64,000 nucleotides of DNA from an uncultured Acidobacteriia bacterium (GTDB lineage: Bacteria > Acidobacteriota > Terriglobia > Bryobacterales > Bryobacteraceae): NCBI GenBank assembly GCA_903929755.1, contig CAIYVZ010000055.1, forward strand, positions 1 through 64,000, given 5' to 3'. Each line of letters begins with the position of its first letter. Positions within the stretch are counted from its first letter, which is position 1. The position numbers and the translations under genes were made by a program. The notes beneath the pieces are model-generated. The model was not told the origin of the DNA and made no database searches. It worked only from the letters and a program-made list of their open reading frames with translations. Shown piece after piece: positions 1 through 8,172 of the stretch.

Positions 1-129
1 CTGATGCCGATCACCATTCCGATACTACATTCGTAAAGTGATCGGCATCAGATCGGAATGCTGATCGGCTTCATCTCGGAATCGTGATCGACATCACTTC
101 GGAATGCTGATCGACATGCCTCGGAATCC
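1..129. repeat. Degenerate 23-bp repeats, probable insertion-sequence end
   Basis: Four direct copies of a unit with core TGATCGGCATCA begin at 39, 62, 85 and 108, exactly 23 bp apart, each followed by a CGGAAT-like segment. An inverted copy of the same core lies at 2-13. Multiple short repeats at the ends are known from IS21-family elements, so this is probably the end of such an element whose genes lie outside the window (inference). The last unit runs directly into the flagellar gene fliF. I see no transposase gene in the 195 bases available. Confidence 0.5.
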
Positions 130-195
130 CCAGGCCAACTTACACAGTTAATCAGGGACCTGAACGTTCTGCAGCGCATCTCGATTGTCATTGCC

Positions 196-1743
196 GTGTT
201 GGTTACGGCGGGGGCAATCGCGGGGCTGCTTCACTTTCGCCATGAAGGTGATTTCCGCCCGCTTTATACCGGCATGGCACCTGAAGATGCCGCCTCGGTG
301 GTACAGAAACTGAAGGAGTCCGGAGTGGAGTACCGCCTGAGTGAGAGCGGGGCTGTGGTGTCGGTCCCAGCCGACCGGCTCGCCGAATCCCGGCTGGCGC
401 TGGCCTCCGTTGGCCTGCCCAAATCGGGAAGAATCGGGTTTGAGCTGTTTGATAAGACAAACTTTGGCGCCACCGAACTCGTAGAACAGATCAACCACCA
501 GCGTGCCCTGGAAGGTGAACTGGAACGGTCGGTTCTGAGTATGAGCGAAGTGCTGCAGGCACGCGTTCACCTCACGTTGCCGCACGCGTCCATATTTCTG
601 GAGCAGCAGCAGCCCGCCAAGGCCAGCGTGATGATTAAGCTCCGTCCCGGGGCGCACATTTCCCTGAAGAACGTAGTGGCGGTGAGTAACCTGGTGGCCA
701 GCGCCGTAGAGGGCCTGACTGCCGACCAGGTTGCCGTCATTGATATGGACGGGACCCTGCTCAGTCGCCCCCACCGTCCCACCGCCACCACCCCCGAAGA
801 AACCACGGGCCAGGCTCTCGAAGTGCGGCAGCAGCTGGAACACGATCTGGTGAGCAAAATCAATACCACCCTGGAACCTCTGTTGGGTGCCGATCAGTTC
901 CGCGCCGGCGCGTCGGTTGAATGCGACATGACCAGTGCTGACCGTCAGGAAGAAACCTATAAACCCGATGAGTCGGTGATGCTTAGTTCTCAAAAAAGTG
1001 AGGATTTCAACGAAAAAGCGTCGGCAGGCGGGGTTCCGGGGACTACCTCGAATCTGCCGCGACCGCCGGCAGCGACTCCTTCCGGCGGCAGCACGTCGCA
1101 CAAGACCGAAAACTTCACCTACCAGTCCAGTCGCGTCATCAATCACATCCGCACGCCGCAGGGTATCGTACGGAAAATGTCGTTGTCGGTCCTGGTCGGC
1201 CAACCCGTGCATTGGGAGGGTTCCGGAAAAACCAGAAAACGCATCGTGACGCCGCCGTCGCCGGAGATGATGAAGACGATTCGCGATCTGGTAGCCGGTG
1301 TTACGGGTTTCACCGCGGAACGTGGGGACCAGCTGATTGTGGAAACTCTGCCCTTCGAATCCAGCCTGCTGGACCCGTCACAGTTCGGAACTCCCTCCAC
1401 CAAACCCGACGCCCAGCCAGCCTGGCTCGACGCCGTTGATAAGTATCGCAACGTGGCATTCCTGGGGCTTGGTGCACTGGTCTTGATTGGCGTTTTAGTC
1501 TTGATCGTCCGGGCTCTGGGGACGAAGCGTCCCGCCCCGGTCACGGTCCAGGCGGCTGGCGCAGTCCTCGAAGCAGGGCAGGGCACAACGTCGGCCCCAT
1601 CGGTCAACTCGGTGGAGGATTTCAGGCGCTTACAGGAAGAATCGAACGCCCTGATTGCGGATCGGGTCCAGCTACTCGCGCAGAGTGACCCGGCGCTGAG
1701 CGCCAACGTACTACGCGTATGGCTACATAGCCAGAAAACATGA
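196..1743 (+). CDS. fliF: Flagellar MS-ring protein FliF, 5' end disrupted
   Basis: FliF forms the MS ring in the inner membrane on which the flagellar rotor and export apparatus are built. The product shows the YscJ/FliF periplasmic ring region (about residues 15-180), a second FliF region, a C-terminal transmembrane segment near residues 415-440, and a C-terminal tail ending in an NVLRVWL stretch of the kind that binds FliG. GTG at 196 is the only usable start, but the same frame continues upstream to the stop at 85-87 and reads like the normal FliF N-terminus (LNVLQRISIVIAVL) from about 130 on, with no ATG, GTG or TTG. The repeats ending near 129 have therefore probably replaced the native start. 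Translation from 196 would shorten the first membrane segment. fliG follows after 13 bp. Confidence 0.85.
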   Translation: MLVTAGAIAGLLHFRHEGDFRPLYTGMAPEDAASVVQKLKESGVEYRLSESGAVVSVPADRLAESRLALASVGLPKSGRIGFELFDKTNFGATELVEQINHQRALEGELERSVLSMSEVLQARVHLTLPHASIFLEQQQPAKASVMIKLRPGAHISLKNVVAVSNLVASAVEGLTADQVAVIDMDGTLLSRPHRPTATTPEETTGQALEVRQQLEHDLVSKINTTLEPLLGADQFRAGASVECDMTSADRQEETYKPDESVMLSSQKSEDFNEKASAGGVPGTTSNLPRPPAATPSGGSTSHKTENFTYQSSRVINHIRTPQGIVRKMSLSVLVGQPVHWEGSGKTRKRIVTPPSPEMMKTIRDLVAGVTGFTAERGDQLIVETLPFESSLLDPSQFGTPSTKPDAQPAWLDAVDKYRNVAFLGLGALVLIGVLVLIVRALGTKRPAPVTVQAAGAVLEAGQGTTSAPSVNSVEDFRRLQEESNALIADRVQLLAQSDPALSANVLRVWLHSQKT

Positions 1744-1756
1744 CCAAACTCCAGAT

Positions 1757-2743
1757 ATGAGCCCTCAACTTTCTGATCCTGGTGCCTCTTCGTCTGGCAC
1801 CCGAAAGGCCGCCATCTTCTTGCTGGGCATCGGCAATGAGCGCAGCGCCCAGATTCTTCGCCAGCTCAACCCGGAAGAAGTGCAGCGCATCAGTGCTGAA
1901 ATTACGTCTCTCGGGTCTGTGGCTCCCGACGACATGATGCAGGTGTTTAAGGAATTCGAAAAGCTTTCCGCCTCCAGTCGCTACTTTGCCGTTGGTGGCC
2001 CGGAGAGCGCCCGCCGCTTGATTGGCAATGCGACCGGAACCGAAGGTGCCGGACCCACGGGTAGTAGTCCTTTTCGCGATACCGACCCACAGGAGCTGGC
2101 AAAAGTTCTGCGCGAAGAGAATCCCCAGACGCTCGCCCTGGTTCTTTCGAACCTTGCGCCGGAGCAGGCTGGCCCTCTTATGGCGTCGTTGCCTGTGGAA
2201 GTGCAGCCAGAGGTGGCCCTCCGCATCGCGCTGATTGACCGAATAGCCCCCGAAGTCTTCGGGCGTATTGCCCAGGCCATCCAAACCAAGCTCAAAGTTT
2301 CCAAACAACTGACGCGTTCGAACGGAAGCCTGGCCCTGGCCTCCATCCTGAATAGCCTGGACGGAGAGTTTTCCGACCGGGTACTCACCGCCATGGAGAC
2401 GGATAATATGCAGGTTGCCGAGTCGGTTCGGAAGTTGATGTTTGTCTTCGAGGACATCATCGACATCGACAAGAACGGCATGACACTCCTGATTTCCAAA
2501 TTGGATCGTAAAATCCTGACGCTTGCCCTGAAAGGGGCCACCGACAAGATGAAGCTACAGTTCACCCAAACCATGTCGCAACGAAGTTCTGACATGCTTA
2601 CCGAAGACATGGAAGCGCTGGGTCCGGTTCGGATCGGCGATGTGACCGATGCGCGGCAACAGATTATCACCGCGGTGGGAACCCTGAAACGGGAAGGTAC
2701 TATTTCGATTGGTCGCGCTGGAACTGACGAATATGTTGTGTAA
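1757..2743 (+). CDS. fliG: Flagellar motor switch protein FliG
   Basis: FliG is the rotor component that contacts the stator and controls switching; it sits on the cytoplasmic face of the MS ring. The 328-residue product has the normal family length. The N-terminal domain begins with TRKAAIFLLGIG, the middle domain carries ENPQTLALVLSNL (the usual EHPQ-type motif that contacts FliM), and the C-terminal domain contains the charged helix expected for torque generation. It lies between fliF and fliH in the standard order. The 3' end overlaps fliH, which suggests translational coupling. Confidence 0.95.
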   Translation: MSPQLSDPGASSSGTRKAAIFLLGIGNERSAQILRQLNPEEVQRISAEITSLGSVAPDDMMQVFKEFEKLSASSRYFAVGGPESARRLIGNATGTEGAGPTGSSPFRDTDPQELAKVLREENPQTLALVLSNLAPEQAGPLMASLPVEVQPEVALRIALIDRIAPEVFGRIAQAIQTKLKVSKQLTRSNGSLALASILNSLDGEFSDRVLTAMETDNMQVAESVRKLMFVFEDIIDIDKNGMTLLISKLDRKILTLALKGATDKMKLQFTQTMSQRSSDMLTEDMEALGPVRIGDVTDARQQIITAVGTLKREGTISIGRAGTDEYVV

Positions 2744-3410
2744 TGTCTTCGACGGAGATGAAGTGGAAGTCGGTCAGGTGCCCTGGCGGCAAAAAAATGT
2801 GGGCGCGGTTGTGCCTCTTCCTGCCCAAACCCCGCGTCGCCAGATGCCAGCTCTACCGCAAGATGTGCTGAACCTGCAGGCGAAGCTGGAAGAAATGCAG
2901 GCACTGATGGCCCAACGCACCCAGGAAGCATGGGAAAACGGCCTTCGCGCCGGGGAAGCAGCTGCGCGAAAGAGCCACGCCGACGAGGTTCGGGAGCAGG
3001 TGGAGTTGTTGGCGAACACCGTGGCGGAAGTAGCCGGGGCAAGATGGGATACCATCCGGCGTGCGGAGGGGGATACGGTCCGGCTTGCAGTCGAAATTGC
3101 ACGCAGAGTCCTGCACCGGGAGTTGTCCGTAGATCCGTTGGCCCTGGAAGCATTAATCAAAGCGGCCATTGTCAGGCTGCAGACCCAGGAAATTTTCCGC
3201 GTCCGCGTTCACCCGGACCTGGAGCCCCTGATGCGCTCCTGTCTTGAACAGGCGGGCAGAGGCTCGGCAGTGGAGCTGATCAGTGACCGGGCGCATGCAA
3301 AAGGTGGCGCCTCATTCGAAATCAGTCGCGGTACGCTGGACGCCTCTCTTGATACGCAGTTGCGCGAAATCGAATATGGCCTTGCGGACGAAATCCGGAG
3401 GCGTACTTGA
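2733..3410 (+). CDS. fliH: Flagellar assembly protein FliH
   Basis: FliH is the cytoplasmic regulator of the export ATPase FliI. The product has a glutamine- and alanine-rich coiled middle part and a C-terminal FliH/HrpE-type region (RRVLHRELSVDPLALEALIKAA). I chose ATG at 2733, which overlaps the fliG stop by 11 bp; a TTG at 2709 is an alternative that would add eight residues. The 3' end overlaps the fliI start by four bases. The position between fliG and fliI supports the identification, as this family diverges strongly in sequence. Confidence 0.88.
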   Translation: MLCNVFDGDEVEVGQVPWRQKNVGAVVPLPAQTPRRQMPALPQDVLNLQAKLEEMQALMAQRTQEAWENGLRAGEAAARKSHADEVREQVELLANTVAEVAGARWDTIRRAEGDTVRLAVEIARRVLHRELSVDPLALEALIKAAIVRLQTQEIFRVRVHPDLEPLMRSCLEQAGRGSAVELISDRAHAKGGASFEISRGTLDASLDTQLREIEYGLADEIRRRT

Positions 3411-4732
3411 GTACACAGCCTCCATTTGATCTCAGTTCCTATATTCGTAACGTTCAGCAGGCGGCGCTGCTCCCGTGGACCGGCGAAATAGAGGAAGTTG
3501 TCGGTCTGCTTCTGGCTTCGCGTGGTCCAGCGGTTGCCGTGGGGGATTTTTGTGAAGTGATCACCTCGTCGGGCCGCCGCATTCGCACCCAGGTGATCGG
3601 GTTTCGTAACGGCCGGGTCCTTTCCATGGCGCTGGAAGAAATCGACGGGATCCAGTTGCATGACCGCATCATCGCTCGCGAAGGTGATTCCAGCGTGGAC
3701 GTCGGACCCGACCTAATTGGCAGAGTCGTTGATGGCTTCGGACAGCCCATCGACCGAAAACCGCCTATTCACGCCACCGCTTCGTATGCCCTGTATCAGG
3801 CGCCGGTCAGCCCCATGGATCGGGAGCATATCGTAACGCCGATTACTACGGGAGTTCGATGCATCGATTCGCTGATGACCTGCGGCAAAGGCCAGAGGAT
3901 GGGGCTGTTTGGCGGAAGTGGTGTTGGCAAAAGCACGTTGCTCGGGTCCATGGCCAGACACAATTCGGCTGATGTAACGGTAATCGCCCTGATCGGCGAG
4001 CGCAACCGCGAAGTGCGGGCCTTTCTGGAACATGACCTGGGCCCGGAGGGCAGCAAACGCTCTGTGGTTGTTTGTGCTACCTCGGATCGTCCGGCCCCGC
4101 TCCGTGTTCGGGCTGCCTTCGTTTCCATGGCGATTGCTGAGTATTTCAGGGACCAGGGCGCAAATGTTCTGTTGATTATGGATTCTGTGACTCGCCTTGC
4201 CATGGCGCAGCGCGAGATCGGACTGGCCGCCGGGGAACCTCCCAGTCAGAAGGGCTATACGCCATCCGTCTTTAACCTGCTGCCCCGGATTCTGGAACGC
4301 GCCGGAAATTTCCAGAAGGGCTCCATAACCGGATTTTTTACCGTCCTCGTGGAAGGGGACGATTTCAATGAACCGATCTGCGATGCCGTACGTTCCATCC
4401 TGGACGGGCATATTATTCTTTCCCGTCACCTGGCAGCAACCGGGCATTACCCTGCTATCGATGCCATGCATTCCATCAGTCGATTGGCCTCGAAACTTGC
4501 GGGACCTGAACACCTTGCCGCAGCTGTCAAAGTGAGAGCCGCCATCTCAGTTTATGAGCAATCGAAGGATCTGATCGAATTGGGGGCCCACATTGCGGGG
4601 ACCAATCCGGTGCTGGATAAGGCAATTCGAATGCGTCCGCAAATAAACGCGTTTTTGCGCCAGGATACGGCGTCTGGCTTCTCCCTGGATGATGGCTTGG
4701 CCGGTTTGCATCAATTAGCCGAGCAGTTGTAG
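3407..4732 (+). CDS. fliI: Flagellum-specific ATPase FliI
   Basis: FliI is the hexameric ATPase that energises and unfolds substrates for the flagellar type III export apparatus. The 441-residue protein has an N-terminal beta-barrel domain (about 1-95), a Walker A motif GGSGVGKS at residues 169-176, and a Walker B region ending in LLIMDSVTRLA. The start is a TTG within a TTGA overlap with the fliH stop. The strong match to F-type-like secretion ATPases and the flanking fliH and fliJ make the flagellar assignment secure. Confidence 0.95.
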   Translation: MSTQPPFDLSSYIRNVQQAALLPWTGEIEEVVGLLLASRGPAVAVGDFCEVITSSGRRIRTQVIGFRNGRVLSMALEEIDGIQLHDRIIAREGDSSVDVGPDLIGRVVDGFGQPIDRKPPIHATASYALYQAPVSPMDREHIVTPITTGVRCIDSLMTCGKGQRMGLFGGSGVGKSTLLGSMARHNSADVTVIALIGERNREVRAFLEHDLGPEGSKRSVVVCATSDRPAPLRVRAAFVSMAIAEYFRDQGANVLLIMDSVTRLAMAQREIGLAAGEPPSQKGYTPSVFNLLPRILERAGNFQKGSITGFFTVLVEGDDFNEPICDAVRSILDGHIILSRHLAATGHYPAIDAMHSISRLASKLAGPEHLAAAVKVRAAISVYEQSKDLIELGAHIAGTNPVLDKAIRMRPQINAFLRQDTASGFSLDDGLAGLHQLAEQL

Positions 4733-4742
4733 AGATAAGTCG

Positions 4743-5198
4743 ATGGCTCGGTTTCCACAGCGACTGGGAAAACTCTACGACTGGTACGACAACCGGTGTC
4801 GATTGGAGCAAAGCCGTCTCCACTTGCTGGTGGAAGCCGCCTCCCATGCCGAGGAGGCAATTCAGCGGCATCGGGATGATGTGCTTGCCCAGCGGATGGG
4901 CGTGATTCAGGCCGCTGAGGTGCAGGTCCTGGAACTCGCTGCGCTGGGTGCCTTCTGTCATCAGGCGAAGGTGCAAGAGGTCCGGCTCCACGAAAAACGG
5001 GATCTCGCGATCCGCGTACGGGAGTTACAGCGGCAAGTTGTCTTCGCCGCACGGCAAAAATTGCAGTTATTTGAGAAATTGCGCGACCGCCGCCTCGCAG
5101 AGTTTCAATACCAGGAAATGCGAGAGCTGGAAGAACTCGCCTCGGAAAGCTATCTGGCCGGCTTCGTGAGGGAATTAAATGATAACCAATTCAGCTAA
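4743..5198 (+). CDS. fliJ: Flagellar export chaperone FliJ
   Basis: The 151-residue product is almost entirely charged helix predicted to form a coiled coil, as expected for FliJ, the small protein that penetrates the FliI hexamer and escorts export substrates. It starts ATG ten bases after fliI. Sequence conservation in this family is low, so the call rests on length, composition and gene order. It is the last recognisable flagellar gene. A short frame starting with ATG at 5179 overlaps its stop codon but gives no recognisable product. Confidence 0.85.
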   Translation: MARFPQRLGKLYDWYDNRCRLEQSRLHLLVEAASHAEEAIQRHRDDVLAQRMGVIQAAEVQVLELAALGAFCHQAKVQEVRLHEKRDLAIRVRELQRQVVFAARQKLQLFEKLRDRRLAEFQYQEMRELEELASESYLAGFVRELNDNQFS

Positions 5199-5205
5199 TG
5201 CGCCA

Positions 5206-5231
5206 GAGCGGATTGCCGCGTTCATCCGCTC
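5206..5231. terminator. Hairpin between convergent fliJ and dehydrogenase genes
   Basis: GAGCGGAT at 5206-5213 and ATCCGCTC at 5224-5231 form a perfect 8-bp stem with a 10-base loop, located between two convergent genes. No T-run follows on either strand, so it is a possible bidirectional transcription stop rather than a canonical one. Confidence 0.4.
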
Positions 5232-5252
5232 CATCCCCATAAGCCCCTATAC

Positions 5253-6617
5253 CTACGCAATCCAGACCGTTTTGATCTGGACAAACTCCCGAATTCCCTC
5301 CACACCGAGTTCACGCCCGTAGCCGGAAGCCTTGATTCCGCCAAAGGGAATTCGGGGGTCGGAAGCAACCATCGCGTTCACAAACGCCTGGCCGGCTTCA
5401 ATTTCGCTGACGAACTGCTGCTGCTCAGAGGTGTCATTGGACCACAAGCTGGCCCCCAGGCCAAAGCGAGTGTCGTTTGCGATAACCAATGCCTCTTGCA
5501 GGCTGTCCACGACAAAAACTGATGCTACGGGGCCAAAGAACTCGTCCCGGTAGGCGGGGGAGTCCAAGGGGATATCGACAAGGATGGTCGGCGGATAGTA
5601 ACAGCCGGGGCCGGGGAGGGGGGCACCACCGATGATGACCGTCGCTCCGGCGGCAAGAGTAGCCCTCACCTGGGAATCCAGTTGCTCTACCAGATCGGGA
5701 CGGGCCAGCGGCCCGAGGTCGGTGGCAGGATCCAGGGGATCGCCAACCTTTAGCGCCGCCATCGCCGTAGCAAAGCGGCTGACAAACTCTTCCGCAACCG
5801 GTCTGGCTACGATGAAACGCTTGGCGGCGATACAGGATTGGCCGCTGTTGCCCGCGCGGGATTTCACGGCGGTGGTGACGGCCTTATCAAGATCCGCGGT
5901 CGGCATCACGATGAAGGGATCGCTGCCGCCCAGTTCCAAAACGCTTTTCTTGAGAGCTTTGCCCGCACTGGCGGCAACGTCGCGGCCGGCCCTGTCGCTG
6001 CCGGTCAGGGTTACCGCATGCACGCGGGCGTCGCTGATTACTGCCGACACCTGCTCGGTCTCGAGCAGAAGAGTCTGAAATGCGCCGACCGGGAAACCGG
6101 CCCGCAGGAAAACATCCTCCATTGCAAGGGCGCATTGGGGGACGTTGGGTGCGTGCTTGAGAAGCGCCACGTTGCCCGCCATCAGGGCCGGGGCCGCAAA
6201 ACGAAATACCTGCCAGAACGGATAGTTCCACGGCATGATTGCCAGTACCGCGCCCATCGGTTCATAGCGAACGTAGCTCTGCTTCGCCTCGGTAGGGATG
6301 TTGGCATCGGCGAGATATTCGCCTGCATGCTCCGCATAGAAGCGGCACCCTTTCGCGGACTTCAGAACTTCATCCATGGCAGCGCGGACGGGTTTCCCCA
6401 TTTCTACGGTCATCAGGCTGCCCAGACGTTCGGCGTCCGCTTCCAGGATGTCCGCAGCGTTCCGCAGCAGCGCCGCGCGCTCTGAAAACGTGGTTCGTTT
6501 CCAGAGCGCAAAGGCGGCAGCGGAGCATTCCAGCCGGGCATCCAGTTCTTCCGGCGTGAGCGCTGGAAAAGATACGAGGAGTTCGCCCGTGGCCGGGTTA
6601 ATACTGGCAATTGACAT
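5253..6617 (-). CDS. NAD(P)-dependent succinate-semialdehyde-type aldehyde dehydrogenase
   Basis: Oxidises an aldehyde, probably succinate semialdehyde or a similar short dicarboxylic semialdehyde, to the acid with NAD(P). The 454-residue protein covers the whole aldehyde dehydrogenase fold. The cofactor region contains IMPWNYPFWQ, the general base is E228 in VLELGGSDP, and the catalytic cysteine is C262 in GNSGQSCIAAKR. The start INPATGELL and overall length match the YneI/Sad type of succinate-semialdehyde dehydrogenase. It is the last gene of a minus-strand operon with the ABM protein 10 bp upstream and the FAH hydrolase before that, which suggests the end of a sugar-acid or aromatic breakdown route. 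The exact substrate cannot be read from sequence. Confidence 0.88.
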   Translation of the reverse strand: MSIASINPATGELLVSFPALTPEELDARLECSAAAFALWKRTTFSERAALLRNAADILEADAERLGSLMTVEMGKPVRAAMDEVLKSAKGCRFYAEHAGEYLADANIPTEAKQSYVRYEPMGAVLAIMPWNYPFWQVFRFAAPALMAGNVALLKHAPNVPQCALAMEDVFLRAGFPVGAFQTLLLETEQVSAVISDARVHAVTLTGSDRAGRDVAASAGKALKKSVLELGGSDPFIVMPTADLDKAVTTAVKSRAGNSGQSCIAAKRFIVARPVAEEFVSRFATAMAALKVGDPLDPATDLGPLARPDLVEQLDSQVRATLAAGATVIIGGAPLPGPGCYYPPTILVDIPLDSPAYRDEFFGPVASVFVVDSLQEALVIANDTRFGLGASLWSNDTSEQQQFVSEIEAGQAFVNAMVASDPRIPFGGIKASGYGRELGVEGIREFVQIKTVWIA

Positions 6618-6627
6618 GGAGTCCGAT

Positions 6628-6921
6628 TTAGGCAGGTTCTACGGTGTTGTAAAAATTGCGAACTCGTGATTCCAGCATCGGAACCACTCGTCCCAGAATG
6701 TTCGCCTTGAACGGCTCGGTTGCCATGTGGGCTTCGTAGCCGGCGAGGTCATGATACTGCTCGTACAACAGGAACTTGCGTGGGTCGTCGGGAGCGCGAT
6801 TCACGGTATAGAGTGCGCAACCGGGCTCGGCGCGGGAGATTGGGATCATGGTCTGCAGGATGGAGGCAATCTCGTCGTCTTTACCTTCCTGGGCGTAATA
6901 CTGGGCTGCAACTACGTACAT
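6628..6921 (-). CDS. ABM-fold putative quinol monooxygenase
   Basis: A 97-residue cytoplasmic protein with the ABM/YgiN dimeric alpha-beta-barrel pattern: a beta strand at the start (MYVVAAQYYA), helix, then EPGCALYTVNRAPDDPRKFLLYEQY followed by a helix with HMATEPFK. Members are small cofactor-free monooxygenases or sugar mutarotase-like proteins. The gene sits 10 bp upstream of the semialdehyde dehydrogenase and just downstream of the FAH hydrolase in one operon, so it probably acts in the same pathway. The reaction is not deducible from sequence. Confidence 0.75.
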   Translation of the reverse strand: MYVVAAQYYAQEGKDDEIASILQTMIPISRAEPGCALYTVNRAPDDPRKFLLYEQYHDLAGYEAHMATEPFKANILGRVVPMLESRVRNFYNTVEPA

Positions 6922-6969
6922 ATGGTTTTGTCCTTTCGTACTTCTTCTTGTGCTTCTGGTGAAGGCTGT

Positions 6970-7947
6970 TCAGCTTCCGACGATGTTATTCGCCAGAGTG
7001 CCGATGCCCTCGATCTCCAGTTCGATCCGGTCGCCTGGCTTCAGCCATTTGCCGATTTCGAGCCCCGAGCCGCCGGTTGTTGTTCCGGAGCCCCAAAGCT
7101 CGCCGATCTGAATGGTTTCGCTCTGTGATACATAGACTATCAGATCTTCAAACGAAAACTGCCGACCGGCACTGGTCGAATCTGTCCATACTTCACCGTT
7201 TACTCTGCAAAGCATGCGCGCATTGGCGGGGTCGAATTCATCCGCGGTTACGAGGTACGGCCCTACGGCATTGCCGCTGTCGAAGTCCTTGCCCTTGCTC
7301 GGCCCCATACCCAACGGACCTTCGCGCCGCTGCTGGTCGCGAGCGCTGAAATCGTTCCAGATCGTGTAGCCGGCAATGTATTGCCCGGCATCTTCACGAG
7401 AAATCCGCTTACCACTGCGGCCGATCACCATGCCGAGTTCGAGTTCGAAGTCGAAGTTCTGGCAGTAGGGTGGAATGGTCACGGTTTCGCCATCGCCGAT
7501 TACGGTGTCCGGGATTCCCTTGTAGTACGAAGGGATCTCATACCAGACAGGCGGCACCGCACCCCAGCCGAGGACCCGGGCCGCGTTCTGCATGTGGCCT
7601 TCGAAGGTGAGAAAGTCACGCATGACCCTGGGCCGAGTAATAGGCGCCAGCAGTCGCACTTCGTTCAGGGCGTAGCTGGTGCGCGCTCCGAAAGCCTCAT
7701 CCGTCACCCCGGCTGCATCAATCGCCTGTTGCGCTGCGCGCCGGCCAAAGTCACCGGTTTCGAGGTACGAAACCATGTCGGGCCGGAAGATCGCCGAGGC
7801 CATTCTGCGGGCATCGCAGGCCGGATCATGGCGCTCCAAATGGGCCGCAAACGCGGCGGAGAAATCGATTAATCTATCACCAACGGCGGCGCCAATCCGG
7901 CGGATTGGTCCCACCGGAGTATTTATTTCGAAGGTAGCGAGCTTCAT
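6970..7947 (-). CDS. Fumarylacetoacetate hydrolase family protein
   Basis: Hydrolyses a carbon-carbon bond in a beta-diketo acid, as fumarylacetoacetate hydrolases and 2,4-diketo-3-deoxy sugar-acid hydrolases do. The 325-residue product has the N-terminal lid region, then the metal-site motif FDFELELGMVIG and WNDFSARDQQ, and the C-terminal GSGTTTGGSGLE loop. I chose ATG at 7947 (MKLATFEINTP) because GGAG lies nine bases upstream; a longer frame to 8139 lacks homology. First gene of the operon with the ABM protein and the aldehyde dehydrogenase. A role in non-phosphorylating deoxysugar breakdown is possible but inferred. Confidence 0.85.
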   Translation of the reverse strand: MKLATFEINTPVGPIRRIGAAVGDRLIDFSAAFAAHLERHDPACDARRMASAIFRPDMVSYLETGDFGRRAAQQAIDAAGVTDEAFGARTSYALNEVRLLAPITRPRVMRDFLTFEGHMQNAARVLGWGAVPPVWYEIPSYYKGIPDTVIGDGETVTIPPYCQNFDFELELGMVIGRSGKRISREDAGQYIAGYTIWNDFSARDQQRREGPLGMGPSKGKDFDSGNAVGPYLVTADEFDPANARMLCRVNGEVWTDSTSAGRQFSFEDLIVYVSQSETIQIGELWGSGTTTGGSGLEIGKWLKPGDRIELEIEGIGTLANNIVGS

Positions 7948-8071
7948 TTCATGACTCCAGAGAATCACCATCTTACACCGGGCTCGACAAAATACTTCCT
8001 GGCGGGCGGAGAACACGCCGATGCCGCGGCTACACATTACTGCGTATTCATTGAGATACCACGCTCTGCCC

Positions 8072-8150
8072 TTGACTTCATTTTGCCTGCCTGATAGCAT
8101 TCCGTTCGCTACAGAGCGTGGGCGTTGCGCCATATGCATCAGGCGTCTCG
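8072..8150 (+). promoter_or_regulatory. Sigma70-type promoter and element of the shared set (copy C)
   Basis: TTGACT at 8072-8077, a 17-bp spacer ending in CCTGA, and TAGCAT at 8095-8100. Downstream is TTGCGCCATATGCATCAGGC (8125-8144), which aligns with the elements near 25903, 41049 and 19111. Transcription would start near 8107, leaving a leader of about 65 bases before the GTG at 8173. The rest of the 225-bp gap to the divergent FAH gene shows nothing else I recognise. Confidence 0.65.
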
Positions 8151-8172
8151 CTGAACCGAAGGGGGATAGTCC

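Noticed and set aside
5179-5323. Short plus-strand frame overlapping the fliJ stop
   Set aside because: Mostly antisense to the aldehyde dehydrogenase gene and gives no recognisable product.
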